Source: Ensifer sp. Root278
GTDB lineage: Bacteria; Pseudomonadota; Alphaproteobacteria; Rhizobiales; Rhizobiaceae
DNA length: 64,000 nucleotides
Assembly: GCF_001429285.1 (NCBI RefSeq)
Contig: NZ_LMJJ01000040.1
Location: forward strand, 35-64,034
Direction of reading: 5' to 3'
Part shown: positions 1-7,923 of the stretch, one piece after another
Layout of the letters: every line of letters starts with the position of its first letter
Position numbering within the stretch: position 1 is the stretch's first letter
Program-made: the position numbers and the translations under genes
Notes under the pieces: generated by a model
Seen by the model: the letters and a program-made list of their open reading frames with translations, nothing else
Databases searched by the model: none
Told to the model about the DNA's origin: nothing

Positions 1-609
1 ACCGGCCAGCGCTGCACCGCCTCCTCGCGCATCATCGTCACCGAGGGCATCCACGATCGCTTCGCGGCCGCCATGGGCGAACGGATGAAGGGGCTGACGA
101 TCGACGATGCCTTGAAATCCGGCACCCATATCGGCCCGGTGGTCGATGAGAGCCAGCTCAACCAGGACACCGACTACATCGCCATCGGCAAGCAGGAGGG
201 CGCCAAGCTCGCCTTCGGCGGCGAGCTCCTGAAGCGCGACACGCCCGGCTTCTACCTGCAGCCAGCGCTGTTCACCGAGGCGACCAACCAGATGCGGATT
301 TCGCGGGAAGAAATCTTCGGGCCGGTCGCGTCCGTCATCCGCGTCCGCGATTACGACGAGGCGCTCACTGTGGCCAACGACACCCCCTTCGGCCTGTCAT
401 CGGGCATCGCCACCACCAGCCTCAAGCATGCGACCCATTTCAAGCGCAATGCCGAGGCCGGCATGGTCATGGTCAACCTGCCGACGGCAGGCGTCGATTT
501 CCACGTGCCGTTCGGCGGCCGCAAGGGCTCGTCCCACGGTTCGCGCGAGCAGGGCCGCTACGCCGCCGAATTCTACACAACCGTCAAGACGGCATACACG
601 CTCGCCTAA
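1..609 (+). CDS. 2,5-dioxovalerate (alpha-ketoglutaric semialdehyde) dehydrogenase, C-terminal part
   Basis: The reading frame is open from base 1, so only the last 202 residues are present. They begin with the active-site block TGQRCTASSR, whose Cys is the aldehyde dehydrogenase nucleophile. The C-terminal half has the EEIFGPV motif and ends with PTAGVDFHVPFGGRKGSSHG and SREQG, a form typical of the NAD(P)-dependent 2,5-dioxovalerate dehydrogenases of oxidative pentose and hexarate pathways. The gene lies 53 bp upstream of an arabinonate dehydratase on the same strand. That fits one operon converting a sugar acid to 2-oxoglutarate through 2-keto-3-deoxy-arabinonate and 2,5-dioxovalerate. The exact substrate is inferred from the neighbour; the family is certain. 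Confidence 0.85.
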   Translation, partial: TGQRCTASSRIIVTEGIHDRFAAAMGERMKGLTIDDALKSGTHIGPVVDESQLNQDTDYIAIGKQEGAKLAFGGELLKRDTPGFYLQPALFTEATNQMRISREEIFGPVASVIRVRDYDEALTVANDTPFGLSSGIATTSLKHATHFKRNAEAGMVMVNLPTAGVDFHVPFGGRKGSSHGSREQGRYAAEFYTTVKTAYTLA

Positions 610-662
610 CGGGCGCCGTCACAGGCTCGCGTGGCTGCGCGGGCCGCCTAAGGAAGGATAAG

Positions 663-2408
663 ATGAAGAAGAAAGCTGAATGGCCGCGCAAGCTGCGTTC
701 GCAGGATTGGTTCGGCGGCACCGGCAAGAATGCCATCATGCATCGCTCCTGGATGAAGAACCAGGGCCTGCCGGCCGATACTTTCGACGGACGGCCGATC
801 ATCGGCATCTGTAACACCTGGTCGGAGCTGACGCCGTGCAACGCGCATCTGCGTGACCTCGCTGAGCGGGTGAAGCGCGGCGTCTATGAGGCCGGCGGTT
901 TCCCGGTGGAGTTTCCGGTCTTCTCCGTCGGAGAGAGCACGCTACGTCCGACCGCGATGATGTTCCGCAACCTTGCTGCGATGGACGTCGAAGAGGCGAT
1001 CCGCGGCAATCCGGTCGATGGCGTCGTTCTGCTCGGCGGCTGCGACAAGACCACGCCGAGCCTACTGATGGGTGCCGCCAGCGTCGATATCCCGGTTATT
1101 CTCGTCTCCGGCGGCCCGATGCTGAACGGCAAATGGCGCGGCAAGGATGTCGGCTCCGGTACGGCGATCTGGCAGTTCTCCGAGATGGTGAAGTCCGGCG
1201 AGATGTCGCTGGCAGAATTCATGGACGCCGAGCAGGGCATGGCCCGTTCGGCCGGAAGCTGCATGACCATGGGCACGGCTTCCACCATGGCCTCGATGGC
1301 CGAAGCGCTCGGCATGACGCTGCCCGGCAACGCGGCCATTCCTGCCGTCGACGCACGCCGTCGAGTGATCTCCCAGCTCTCCGGCCGCCGCATCGTCGAC
1401 ATGGTGAAGGAGGACCTGAAGCCGTCCGACATTCTGACGAAGGAAGCCTTTGAGAATGCCATCCGCGTCAACGGCGCCGTCGGCGGCTCGACCAACGCCG
1501 TGCTGCACCTCCTGGCGCTTGCCGGCCGCATCGGCGTCGATCTCAGCCTCGACGACTGGGATCGCCTCGGCCGCGACGTCCCGACGATCGTCAACCTCCA
1601 GCCGTCGGGCAAATACCTGATGGAGGAGTTCTACTACGCCGGCGGTCTCCCGGTCGTGATCAAGGCGGTCGGCGAAATGGGTCTCCTGCACAAGGATGCC
1701 TTGACCGTGACCGGCGACACGATCTGGAACGACGTCAAGGACGTCACCAACTACAATGACGACGTCATCGTGCCGCGCGAAAAGGCCTTGACGCAGTCGG
1801 GCGGCATCGCTGTTCTGCGTGGCAACCTGGCACCGAAGGGCTGCGTGTTGAAGCCATCGGCCGCTTCGCCGCATCTGATGCAGCACAAGGGCCGCGCGGT
1901 CGTCTTCGAGAGCATCGAGGACTATCACGCCCGCATCAACCGCGACGATCTCGACATCGACGAGACCTGCGTGATGGTGCTGAAATATTGTGGCCCGAAG
2001 GGTTATCCGGGCATGGCCGAGGTCGGCAATATGGGCCTGCCGCCGAAGGTGCTGAAGAAGGGCATCACCGACATGATCCGCATTTCGGACGCGCGTATGT
2101 CCGGCACGGCCTATGGCACGGTCATCCTGCACACGGCACCGGAAGCGGCCGATGGTGGCCCGCTGGCGCTGGTCGAGAACGGCGACATGATCGCCGTCGA
2201 CGTGCCGGCCCGCACCATTCACCTCGACATTTCGGACGAGGAACTCGCCCGTCGTCGTGCGGCCTGGGTGTCGCCGGTCAAGCCGCTTGCCGGCGGCTAT
2301 GGCGGTCTCTACGTCAAGACGGTCATGCAGGCCGATACGGGGGCGGATCTCGACTTCCTCGTCGGCCCGCGCGGCTCGGAAATCCCGATGAACCGCGACA
2401 GCCACTGA
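663..2408 (+). CDS. L-arabinonate dehydratase (IlvD/EDD family)
   Basis: A 581-residue IlvD/Edd-family dehydratase that removes water from a sugar acid using a [2Fe-2S] cluster and Mg2+. The cluster cysteines are visible at C59 (SELTPCN), C127 (GGCDKTTPS) and C200 (AGSCMTMGT), the same positions as in the structurally known Rhizobium leguminosarum L-arabinonate dehydratase. K129 follows in the DKTTPS motif, and the catalytic-serine segment DARMSGTAYGTV is present. Length and N-terminus (WPRKLRSQDWFGG) match that subgroup rather than the IlvD used for branched-chain amino acids. The ribosome site AAGGA lies just before the ATG. It follows the dioxovalerate dehydrogenase and is closed by a hairpin at 2430-2458. 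D-xylonate or another aldonate is a possible alternative substrate. Confidence 0.88.
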   Translation: MKKKAEWPRKLRSQDWFGGTGKNAIMHRSWMKNQGLPADTFDGRPIIGICNTWSELTPCNAHLRDLAERVKRGVYEAGGFPVEFPVFSVGESTLRPTAMMFRNLAAMDVEEAIRGNPVDGVVLLGGCDKTTPSLLMGAASVDIPVILVSGGPMLNGKWRGKDVGSGTAIWQFSEMVKSGEMSLAEFMDAEQGMARSAGSCMTMGTASTMASMAEALGMTLPGNAAIPAVDARRRVISQLSGRRIVDMVKEDLKPSDILTKEAFENAIRVNGAVGGSTNAVLHLLALAGRIGVDLSLDDWDRLGRDVPTIVNLQPSGKYLMEEFYYAGGLPVVIKAVGEMGLLHKDALTVTGDTIWNDVKDVTNYNDDVIVPREKALTQSGGIAVLRGNLAPKGCVLKPSAASPHLMQHKGRAVVFESIEDYHARINRDDLDIDETCVMVLKYCGPKGYPGMAEVGNMGLPPKVLKKGITDMIRISDARMSGTAYGTVILHTAPEAADGGPLALVENGDMIAVDVPARTIHLDISDEELARRRAAWVSPVKPLAGGYGGLYVKTVMQADTGADLDFLVGPRGSEIPMNRDSH

Positions 2409-2429
2409 CTTTTCTGTTTGCTGGCGTGC

Positions 2430-2458
2430 AATGCCGCACCGCTCGTCGGTGCGGCATT
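2430..2458 (+). terminator. hairpin after the arabinonate dehydratase gene
   Basis: A perfect 11-bp stem (AATGCCGCACC pairing with GGTGCGGCATT) with a 7-base loop begins 22 bp after the stop codon. The following bases are only moderately T-rich (TCCATTCG), so termination may be inefficient, but the stem is strong and well placed. Confidence 0.65.
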
Positions 2459-2640
2459 TCCATTCGCGCTCCGGCCAGTCGTTTCAAAAAGAAGCGCAAT
2501 CTTTGCACGTCTTCGGTTTGTATTATCTACAACCTCCGAAACGTTTGGCTTCCGGTAGAGTCAGCGCAACCAGACTTGATCTTCCGACGTCTCCTCTAGC
2601 CTGGGTCATTCCGGCCCTACGCTTGAGAAGGAGGACGATC

Positions 2641-3231
2641 ATGCGGAAGAATGTGCTTGCGTTGTCGCTGGGTCTTCTTGCGACGGTGGCGTTATCCGCG
2701 CCGGCATTTGGCCAAAGCGCGGAGCGCGATGGTCTCGGTGTCGGGCTGTCCGTCGGCGCAGCGAACGGGCTGAACACCAGTGTGGGGCTCGGAGGATCGG
2801 ACGGCGTGAATGCCGACGTCGACGCGTCGCTGGGCGGTGCCAACGGCGTCAACGCCGCCGCCAATGCCACGGTCGGCGGTTCGCGCGGCGTCAACGCCGA
2901 TGCGCAGGCGAGCGTCGGTGGCAGCAATGGCATCAACGCGGATGCCGATATCGGTCTCGGCGGTGACAACGGGCTCAACTCTTCCGTTGACGCCAGTGTT
3001 GGTGGCCGACGTGGCCTGACTGCCGGCCTCGACGTCAATACCGGCGGTGGCGGTGCAGGTGTTGGTTCCGGTGGCGCAGTTTCTCCAGGCGCCCCGCTCA
3101 CAGCGTTCAACAAGCTGTCGAGCGCCGAACGGGTCAAGCTCATCAAGCGTTGCCGCGACGTGGTCAGTGGCGGCTATGACGGCGGACTGGTTTCGCTCTG
3201 CCGCATCCTGCAGGCGAGCGCCTCGCGCTAG
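2641..3231 (+). CDS. secreted protein with six 14-residue repeats
   Basis: I do not recognise a named family. The start at 2641 is chosen because AGGAGG lies 7 bases upstream and the first ~24 residues form a clear signal peptide ending in APAFGQS; the frame is open further upstream but that part looks non-coding. The mature protein (196 residues with signal) contains six consecutive 14-residue units at residues 51-134 with consensus GG-x-x-G-[VIL]-N-[AS]-x-[AV]-x-[AI]-[SGT]-[LV], preceded by one shorter diverged unit. A Gly-rich linker and a helical tail with two Cys (C171, C187), which could form a disulfide, follow. The repeats suggest a short beta-solenoid or extended surface protein. The gene is monocistronic and converges with the transglutaminase-like gene. 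Function unknown. Confidence 0.75.
   Translation: MRKNVLALSLGLLATVALSAPAFGQSAERDGLGVGLSVGAANGLNTSVGLGGSDGVNADVDASLGGANGVNAAANATVGGSRGVNADAQASVGGSNGINADADIGLGGDNGLNSSVDASVGGRRGLTAGLDVNTGGGGAGVGSGGAVSPGAPLTAFNKLSSAERVKLIKRCRDVVSGGYDGGLVSLCRILQASASR
2791..3042 (+). repeat. six in-frame 42-bp tandem repeats
   Basis: Six 42-bp units encode the 14-residue repeats of the secreted protein. The DNA units have diverged at many third positions while the GG...G-hydrophobic-N pattern is kept, so they are an old protein repeat rather than a recent microsatellite. Confidence 0.8.
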
Positions 3232-3284
3232 AAATACAAACGACCGGGCGGGTGTCTGCGGCTTTCATGCCGGGAGATCCAGCT

Positions 3285-3315
3285 TTCGATAGGGCGTCGA
3301 TGGCGCCCCATCGAA
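3285..3315. terminator. hairpin between convergent genes
   Basis: TTCGATAGGGCG can pair with CGCCCCATCGAA over 12 positions with one A-C mismatch and a 7-base loop. It lies between the stop codons of two convergent genes (3231 and 3335), so it may serve both strands. There is no strong T run. Confidence 0.5.
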
Positions 3316-3334
3316 GAGGTTACTGGCGCAGAGG

Positions 3335-4168
3335 CTACTGGCTTTGTGACTGGCTCTGACTCTGGCTTTGCTGCTTTTGCTCGACGGTGACCGAAACTTT
3401 CAGCGTCTCCTTGGCCTCCCCATGGATCAGGCCGGAGATCGGCGCGGCGTCGCGGTAGCAGAGGCCGGAAGCAATGCGAACGTAGCGATCGTCGGGGCAG
3501 ATCTTGTTGGCGGCGTCGAAGCCGACCCAGCCGAGCCCGTTCAGATGCACTTCGGCCCAAGCGTGGCTTGCCGTCTGATCCGGCTGGCCTTCCATCATCA
3601 GATAGCCCGAGATGTAGCGCGCCGGCAGGTCGAGCGAGCGCGCCGCTGCGATCAGGATGTGGGCGTGGTCCTGGCAGACGCCGCTGCCGCTTTCGAGCGC
3701 ATCCTCGGCCGTCGTCTCCGCGTGGGTCTCGCCGGGCTTGTATTCCACCGCCTTGTAGATTGTCTCCATCAGCGCATGCATGCGGGCAAGGTCGGTGTCG
3801 CCTTCGGCGGATTTTGCGAGTTCGCGGATCAGCTTGCCGGCCTTGGTCAAAGGCGTTTCGCGGGCATAGAGCCAGAGCGGTACGTAGGACTGGTGCGGCC
3901 CGAAGACGCCGGCGCGGTCCTCCGTATGGACCTCGCCGGAGGCGGTGATGCGGATCGCGTCGCGGTCGCCGTCGACGCTGACGAGATGAACCCGGTTGCC
4001 GAAGTGGTCGTCGTAGCTCACTTCGATTGCCGCGCCATCGACAAGGGTATCCCAGCCGAGAACGGTCTGGCCGGCCTGGGTCAGTGGCGTCAACCGCAGG
4101 CGCTGCAGCGCGTATTGCACGGGTTCGTCATAGTGGTATTCGGTCGTGTGGCTGATCTTCAGGTGCAT
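3335..4168 (-). CDS. transglutaminase-like cysteine protease family protein
   Basis: A 277-residue cytoplasmic protein of the bacterial transglutaminase-like superfamily. It has the N-terminal beta domain (residues 1-90, starting MHLKISHTTEYHY) followed by the papain-like core. The catalytic triad is visible: C165 in GVCQDHAH, H202 in ASHAWAEVH and D218 in GFDAANK. The start is fixed by GGGAGG upstream of the ATG. The C-terminus is a run of five Ser-Gln pairs, probably from local slippage. It is the third gene of a unit with an ATP-grasp and an alpha-E protein, 15 bp after the latter. That trio is widely conserved and is thought to act in making or trimming an isopeptide or peptide, but the substrate is not established. 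No proteasome-like (Anbu) gene accompanies it here. Confidence 0.88.
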   Translation of the reverse strand: MHLKISHTTEYHYDEPVQYALQRLRLTPLTQAGQTVLGWDTLVDGAAIEVSYDDHFGNRVHLVSVDGDRDAIRITASGEVHTEDRAGVFGPHQSYVPLWLYARETPLTKAGKLIRELAKSAEGDTDLARMHALMETIYKAVEYKPGETHAETTAEDALESGSGVCQDHAHILIAAARSLDLPARYISGYLMMEGQPDQTASHAWAEVHLNGLGWVGFDAANKICPDDRYVRIASGLCYRDAAPISGLIHGEAKETLKVSVTVEQKQQSQSQSQSQSQ

Positions 4169-4183
4169 GCCATCCTCCCGAAC

Positions 4184-5122
4184 TCAGTTGAACCGGTAAC
4201 CGTCGGAGATTTCCTGTCCCAGACGGTTGTTGTGGCTGATGAAGTCTTCGAGATATTCGTGCAAGCCCACATCCATGATGTCCTTGATCGACTGGCTGCG
4301 CAGCGACGCGAGCGTGCGGTCGGCCGTGTCGTGGGCGGCGTGGCGCTCGCCATATTCTCGTTCGAGGTAACCGAGATTACTGGCGATCTTCTCGTAGCAA
4401 TAGGCAAGTGAGCGCGGCATGCGGCCGTTGGAAATCAGGAAGTCGGCGATGTTGGCGGGGCGGAGCTCGGCATCATAGACCCAGCCATAGGCGCGGTGGG
4501 CCGAGACCGAGCGCAGGATCGATTCCCACTGAACATTGTCCATCGACGAGCCGACGGCGGCGACTGCCGGCAGGAGCACGTAGTATTTCACGTCGAGGAT
4601 GCGGGCGGTGTTGTCGGCTCGCTCGATGAAAGTGCCGATGCGCGAGAAGTTGAAGATCTCGTTCCGGAGCATCGTGCCGTGGAAGGCACCACGGATGAGG
4701 CCGGCGCGGCGCTTGATCGTATCGATGATCTCGGGCATGTCGGTCGGACGGGCCTTCCTGGAGAGGATCGTCTTCATTTCGAGGTAGCATTCGTTCGTCG
4801 CTTCCCAAGTCTCGCGCGTCAGCGCCGTGCGGACCATGCGCGCATTGTGGCGTCCCGCCTCGATGCACGACATCACGCTCGACGGATTGGCGCGGTCGCG
4901 CAAAAGGAAATCGATCGCGTCGATGCTCGTCAGCGTCTCGTGCACTTCGTCGTAGAGTTCGCGCACGCCCGCACTTTGCAGCACGCCGTCCCAGTCGCCC
5001 TCCGTCGCTTCGCTGCGGGTCAGCGCCATGCGCAGACCGGCATCGATCAGTCGGGCGCTGTTTTCGGCGCGTTCGATGTAGCGGAACATCCAGTAGAGAC
5101 CGTTTGCAGTTCTTCCCAACAT
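4184..5122 (-). CDS. alpha-E domain-containing protein
   Basis: An all-helical 312-residue protein of the alpha-E family, recognised by its N-terminus MLGRTANGLYWMFRYIERAEN and the later FSRIGTFIERADNTARILDVKYY, two copies of the ERAxNxAR motif. Its biochemical role is unknown; it is almost always encoded beside a circularly permuted ATP-grasp protein and a transglutaminase-like protein, as here. I place the start at 5122. The GGAGG that serves it lies inside the last codons of the upstream ATP-grasp gene, and that gene's stop codon is only 4 bases before this ATG, so translation is probably coupled. A longer frame back to 5164 would overlap the upstream gene and lacks conserved sequence. Confidence 0.88.
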   Translation of the reverse strand: MLGRTANGLYWMFRYIERAENSARLIDAGLRMALTRSEATEGDWDGVLQSAGVRELYDEVHETLTSIDAIDFLLRDRANPSSVMSCIEAGRHNARMVRTALTRETWEATNECYLEMKTILSRKARPTDMPEIIDTIKRRAGLIRGAFHGTMLRNEIFNFSRIGTFIERADNTARILDVKYYVLLPAVAAVGSSMDNVQWESILRSVSAHRAYGWVYDAELRPANIADFLISNGRMPRSLAYCYEKIASNLGYLEREYGERHAAHDTADRTLASLRSQSIKDIMDVGLHEYLEDFISHNNRLGQEISDGYRFN

Positions 5123-5126
5123 GGTC

Positions 5127-6563
5127 TCAGTCCTCCAGTACCCAGGTGTCCTTGGTCCCGCCACCCTGGCTGGAGTTCACGACGAGCGAACCAGCCTTGA
5201 GTGCCACGCGCGTCAGGCCGCCGGGAATGATCTGCACCTTGTCGGAGACGAGGACATAGGGGCGAAGGTCGACGTGCCGGGGCGCGATACCCTTGTTGAC
5301 GAGGATCGGCACGGTGGAAAGCGAAAGCGTCGGCTGGGCGATGTAGTTGGTCGGGCGGCTCTTCAGCTTTTCGGCAAAGAAGGCGCGCTCCTTCTTGCTG
5401 GCGGTCGGGCCGACCAGCATGCCGTAACCGCCGGATCCGTGCACCTCCTTGACCACCAGCTCTTCCAGATGTTCGAGCACGTATTTCAGGCTCTGTGGCT
5501 CGGAACAGCGCCAGGTCGGCACGTTTTCAAGCAGTGGCTTGCGGCCAGTATAGAACTCGACGATCTCGGGCATATAGGAATAGATCGCCTTGTCGTCGGA
5601 AATCCCGGTGCCGGGCGCATTGGCAATTGTGATGTTGCCGGCGCGGTAGACATCCATGATGCCGGGAATGCCAAGCGCCGAATCCGGACGGAAGGTGAGC
5701 GGATCGAGGAAGTCGTCGTCGACGCGGCGGTAAAGCACGTCGATCGCCTCGTAGCCGCGGGTGGTGCGCATCTTCACCTTGCCGTCGATGACGCGCAGAT
5801 CCGAACCCTCGACCAGTTCGACGCCCATCATGTCGGCGAGGAAGGCATGTTCATAGTAGGCGGAGTTGTAGATACCGGGCGTGAGCACGGCGACGCGCGG
5901 CTTGCCGCTGCAGCCGGGGGGTGCCAGCGACGCCAGGCTCTGGCGCAAGAGATTCGGGTAGTTCTCCACCGGGCGCACGCGGTTCTGATGGAAGAGTTCG
6001 GGGAACATCTGCATCATCGTCTCCCGGTTTTCCAGCATGTAGCTGACACCGGATGGCGTGCGCGCATTGTCCTCGAGCACGTAGAACTGATCTTCACCTG
6101 TTCTCACGATGTCGGTGCCGACGATATGGGTGTAGACGCCGCCCGGCGGCCTGAAGCCGATCATCTGCGGCAGGAAGGCGACGTTCTTCTCGATCAGCTC
6201 TCGCGGCACGCGTCCGGCGCGGATGATTTCCTGCTTGTGGTAGATGTCGTCGAGAAAGGCGTTGAGCGCGATGACCCGCTGTTCGATGCCTTGGGCGAGC
6301 TTGCGCCATTCGCGGCCGGAAATGATGCGGGGGATGAGGTCGAAGGGGATGAGCTTTTCGGATGAGTCTGCGTGTCCGTAGACCGCGAAGGTGATGCCGG
6401 TTTTCCGGAATATGTTCTCGGCTTCCCTGGATTTGGCTATGAGCCGATTTTTGTCCTGGCTGGCATACCATTCATGATAGGTCGAATATGGCTGGCGCGG
6501 ACTGCTGTCCGCATTCATCATTTCGTCAAATGCCAAAGGCGTGGTCCCCTTATTTTTGACCAT
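5127..6563 (-). CDS. circularly permuted ATP-grasp protein
   Basis: About 478 residues of the circularly permuted ATP-grasp type 2 family, which is expected to form amide bonds using ATP. Recognisable blocks are RxxGITFAVYG near the N-terminus, IPFDLIPRII, VLEDNARTPSGVSYMLENR, the long TPGIYNSAYYEHAFLA region and the C-terminal SLVVNSSQGGGTKDTWVLED. It is the first gene of the trio with the alpha-E and transglutaminase-like proteins. The start is uncertain: 6563 and 6590 are both in frame and neither has a convincing ribosome site. I prefer 6563 because the length is closer to the family norm. The substrate is unknown. Confidence 0.88.
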   Translation of the reverse strand: MVKNKGTTPLAFDEMMNADSSPRQPYSTYHEWYASQDKNRLIAKSREAENIFRKTGITFAVYGHADSSEKLIPFDLIPRIISGREWRKLAQGIEQRVIALNAFLDDIYHKQEIIRAGRVPRELIEKNVAFLPQMIGFRPPGGVYTHIVGTDIVRTGEDQFYVLEDNARTPSGVSYMLENRETMMQMFPELFHQNRVRPVENYPNLLRQSLASLAPPGCSGKPRVAVLTPGIYNSAYYEHAFLADMMGVELVEGSDLRVIDGKVKMRTTRGYEAIDVLYRRVDDDFLDPLTFRPDSALGIPGIMDVYRAGNITIANAPGTGISDDKAIYSYMPEIVEFYTGRKPLLENVPTWRCSEPQSLKYVLEHLEELVVKEVHGSGGYGMLVGPTASKKERAFFAEKLKSRPTNYIAQPTLSLSTVPILVNKGIAPRHVDLRPYVLVSDKVQIIPGGLTRVALKAGSLVVNSSQGGGTKDTWVLED

Positions 6564-6756
6564 TTGAGTACAACGCTGGTTGCAATGCAAGAAGCGTGCT
6601 CAGTCGCCGGAAAAGAAAATTGGCATCGATCCTCTCGCCCATTCACGGGGAAAACTGCCCAACAACCCGGCAGCGGGATCCGGCCGCCGAAAGGTGTGGC
6701 GGCCGAGCGGCTGCAAAATATGCATATGCTCTAAATTTGGGCGCCGGTTTTCGGTG

Positions 6757-7842
6757 CTAGCCGAGGCCAAGGCAAGCGATCGCGAGCGCTGACAGGATGC
6801 AGAGCACGAGAAGCGAGAGCAGGGCAGCGGCACTGGCGCGCGGGCCGGCATTGGCGAGCGTGCGGACGTCGACCTCGAGACCGAGAGCGGCCATGGCGAT
6901 GACGGTCAGCCAGGTGGAGACCTTCACGGCGCCTGTCGCGACCGGGTCGGGGACTACGCCGCTATTGCGGGCAATGGCGACGACCAGGAAACCGAGGATG
7001 AACCAGGGGACGAAGTGCGCGACCGTGGCGAGACGCGATCCCACTGTGCGGCGTTCGCCCGGCGCGGCTTCAGGTTCAGTATCGCGGCCGCCGATCAGCG
7101 AGAAACAGAAGACGACGGGGCCGAGCATCAGCACGCGCACGAGCTTGACGAGCGTGCCGACCTGAACCGAGAGCGAACTGAAAGGGCTGGCAGCGGCGAG
7201 AACCTGCGGCACGGCATAGACGGTCATGCCGGCAAAGACACCGTAGCCCTGTGGCGTCATGCCGAGCCAGCCGCCGACGAAGGGCAGAGACAGGACGACG
7301 GCGATGCCGAGAATGGCGGTAAAGGAGATGGCGGCGGCAACCTCTTCGCCGCGGGCGCCGATTGCCGGAGCGACGGCGGCAATCGCCGAATTGCCGCAGA
7401 TGGCGTTGCCGCAGGCGATCAAGGTCGCGAGCCGCTTCGGCAGGCCGAGTAGACGGGCGATCAGGTAACCGGTGGCGATCGACATGACAACCATGGCGAC
7501 GACGGTGACAAGCAGGGTCGGCCCGCTTTCGGCGATCGCGTCGAAGCTCAGCATGGCGCCGATCAGGACGATTGCGGTCTCCAGTAGAACCTTGGCGGAG
7601 AAATGGATGCCGGAGAGGAAGCGGGCGCTGGGCGTCCAGATCGTGCGGACGGTGGCGCCAAGCAGAATGGCAAGAACGAGGGCCTCCAGCCATGCGCGAC
7701 CTGTCCAGCGCCACTCGATCAATTCAAGGCCGATGGCCGCGAGCGCGACGAGGCAGCAGAGGAAAAGGCCCGGAAGAATGCAGGTCAGGCGGGAGGAGGC
7801 GGAGCAAAATGCGGAGCGAAATGTGGGATGCGATCTGGACAT
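6757..7842 (-). CDS. YeiH/PSE-family putative sulfate exporter
   Basis: A multi-span inner-membrane protein of the UPF0324/YeiH family (about ten hydrophobic segments). Typical motifs are the internal CGNAICGNSAIAAVAPAI and the region GYGVFAGMTVYAVPQVLAA. Family members are annotated as sulfate or sulfonate-related exporters, but biochemical proof is limited. The start at 7842 has a GTAGG-like site; an in-frame ATG at 7866 has none. It is transcribed away from a LysR regulator 81 bp away, the same pairing as E. coli yeiH and yeiE, which suggests that regulator controls it. Confidence 0.82.
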   Translation of the reverse strand: MSRSHPTFRSAFCSASSRLTCILPGLFLCCLVALAAIGLELIEWRWTGRAWLEALVLAILLGATVRTIWTPSARFLSGIHFSAKVLLETAIVLIGAMLSFDAIAESGPTLLVTVVAMVVMSIATGYLIARLLGLPKRLATLIACGNAICGNSAIAAVAPAIGARGEEVAAAISFTAILGIAVVLSLPFVGGWLGMTPQGYGVFAGMTVYAVPQVLAAASPFSSLSVQVGTLVKLVRVLMLGPVVFCFSLIGGRDTEPEAAPGERRTVGSRLATVAHFVPWFILGFLVVAIARNSGVVPDPVATGAVKVSTWLTVIAMAALGLEVDVRTLANAGPRASAAALLSLLVLCILSALAIACLGLG

Positions 7843-7899
7843 GGCGGGCAACCTACGCCGATCCATGAATCAGTCTAACGGATTATTCTTGTCATTCTG

Positions 7900-7914
7900 A
7901 TCGATTTTTGCGAT
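7900..7914. promoter_or_regulatory. candidate LysR operator
   Basis: ATCG-N7-CGAT, an inverted repeat of the T-N11-A type used by LysR proteins, lies in the short gap between the exporter and its divergent regulator, 10 bp before the regulator's start. The assignment is by position and symmetry only. Confidence 0.35.
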
Positions 7915-7923
7915 TGATTTGCC

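Noticed and set aside
1062-2405. A 447-codon antisense frame within the arabinonate dehydratase
   Set aside because: It is a shadow of a gene whose cluster cysteines and family match are unambiguous.
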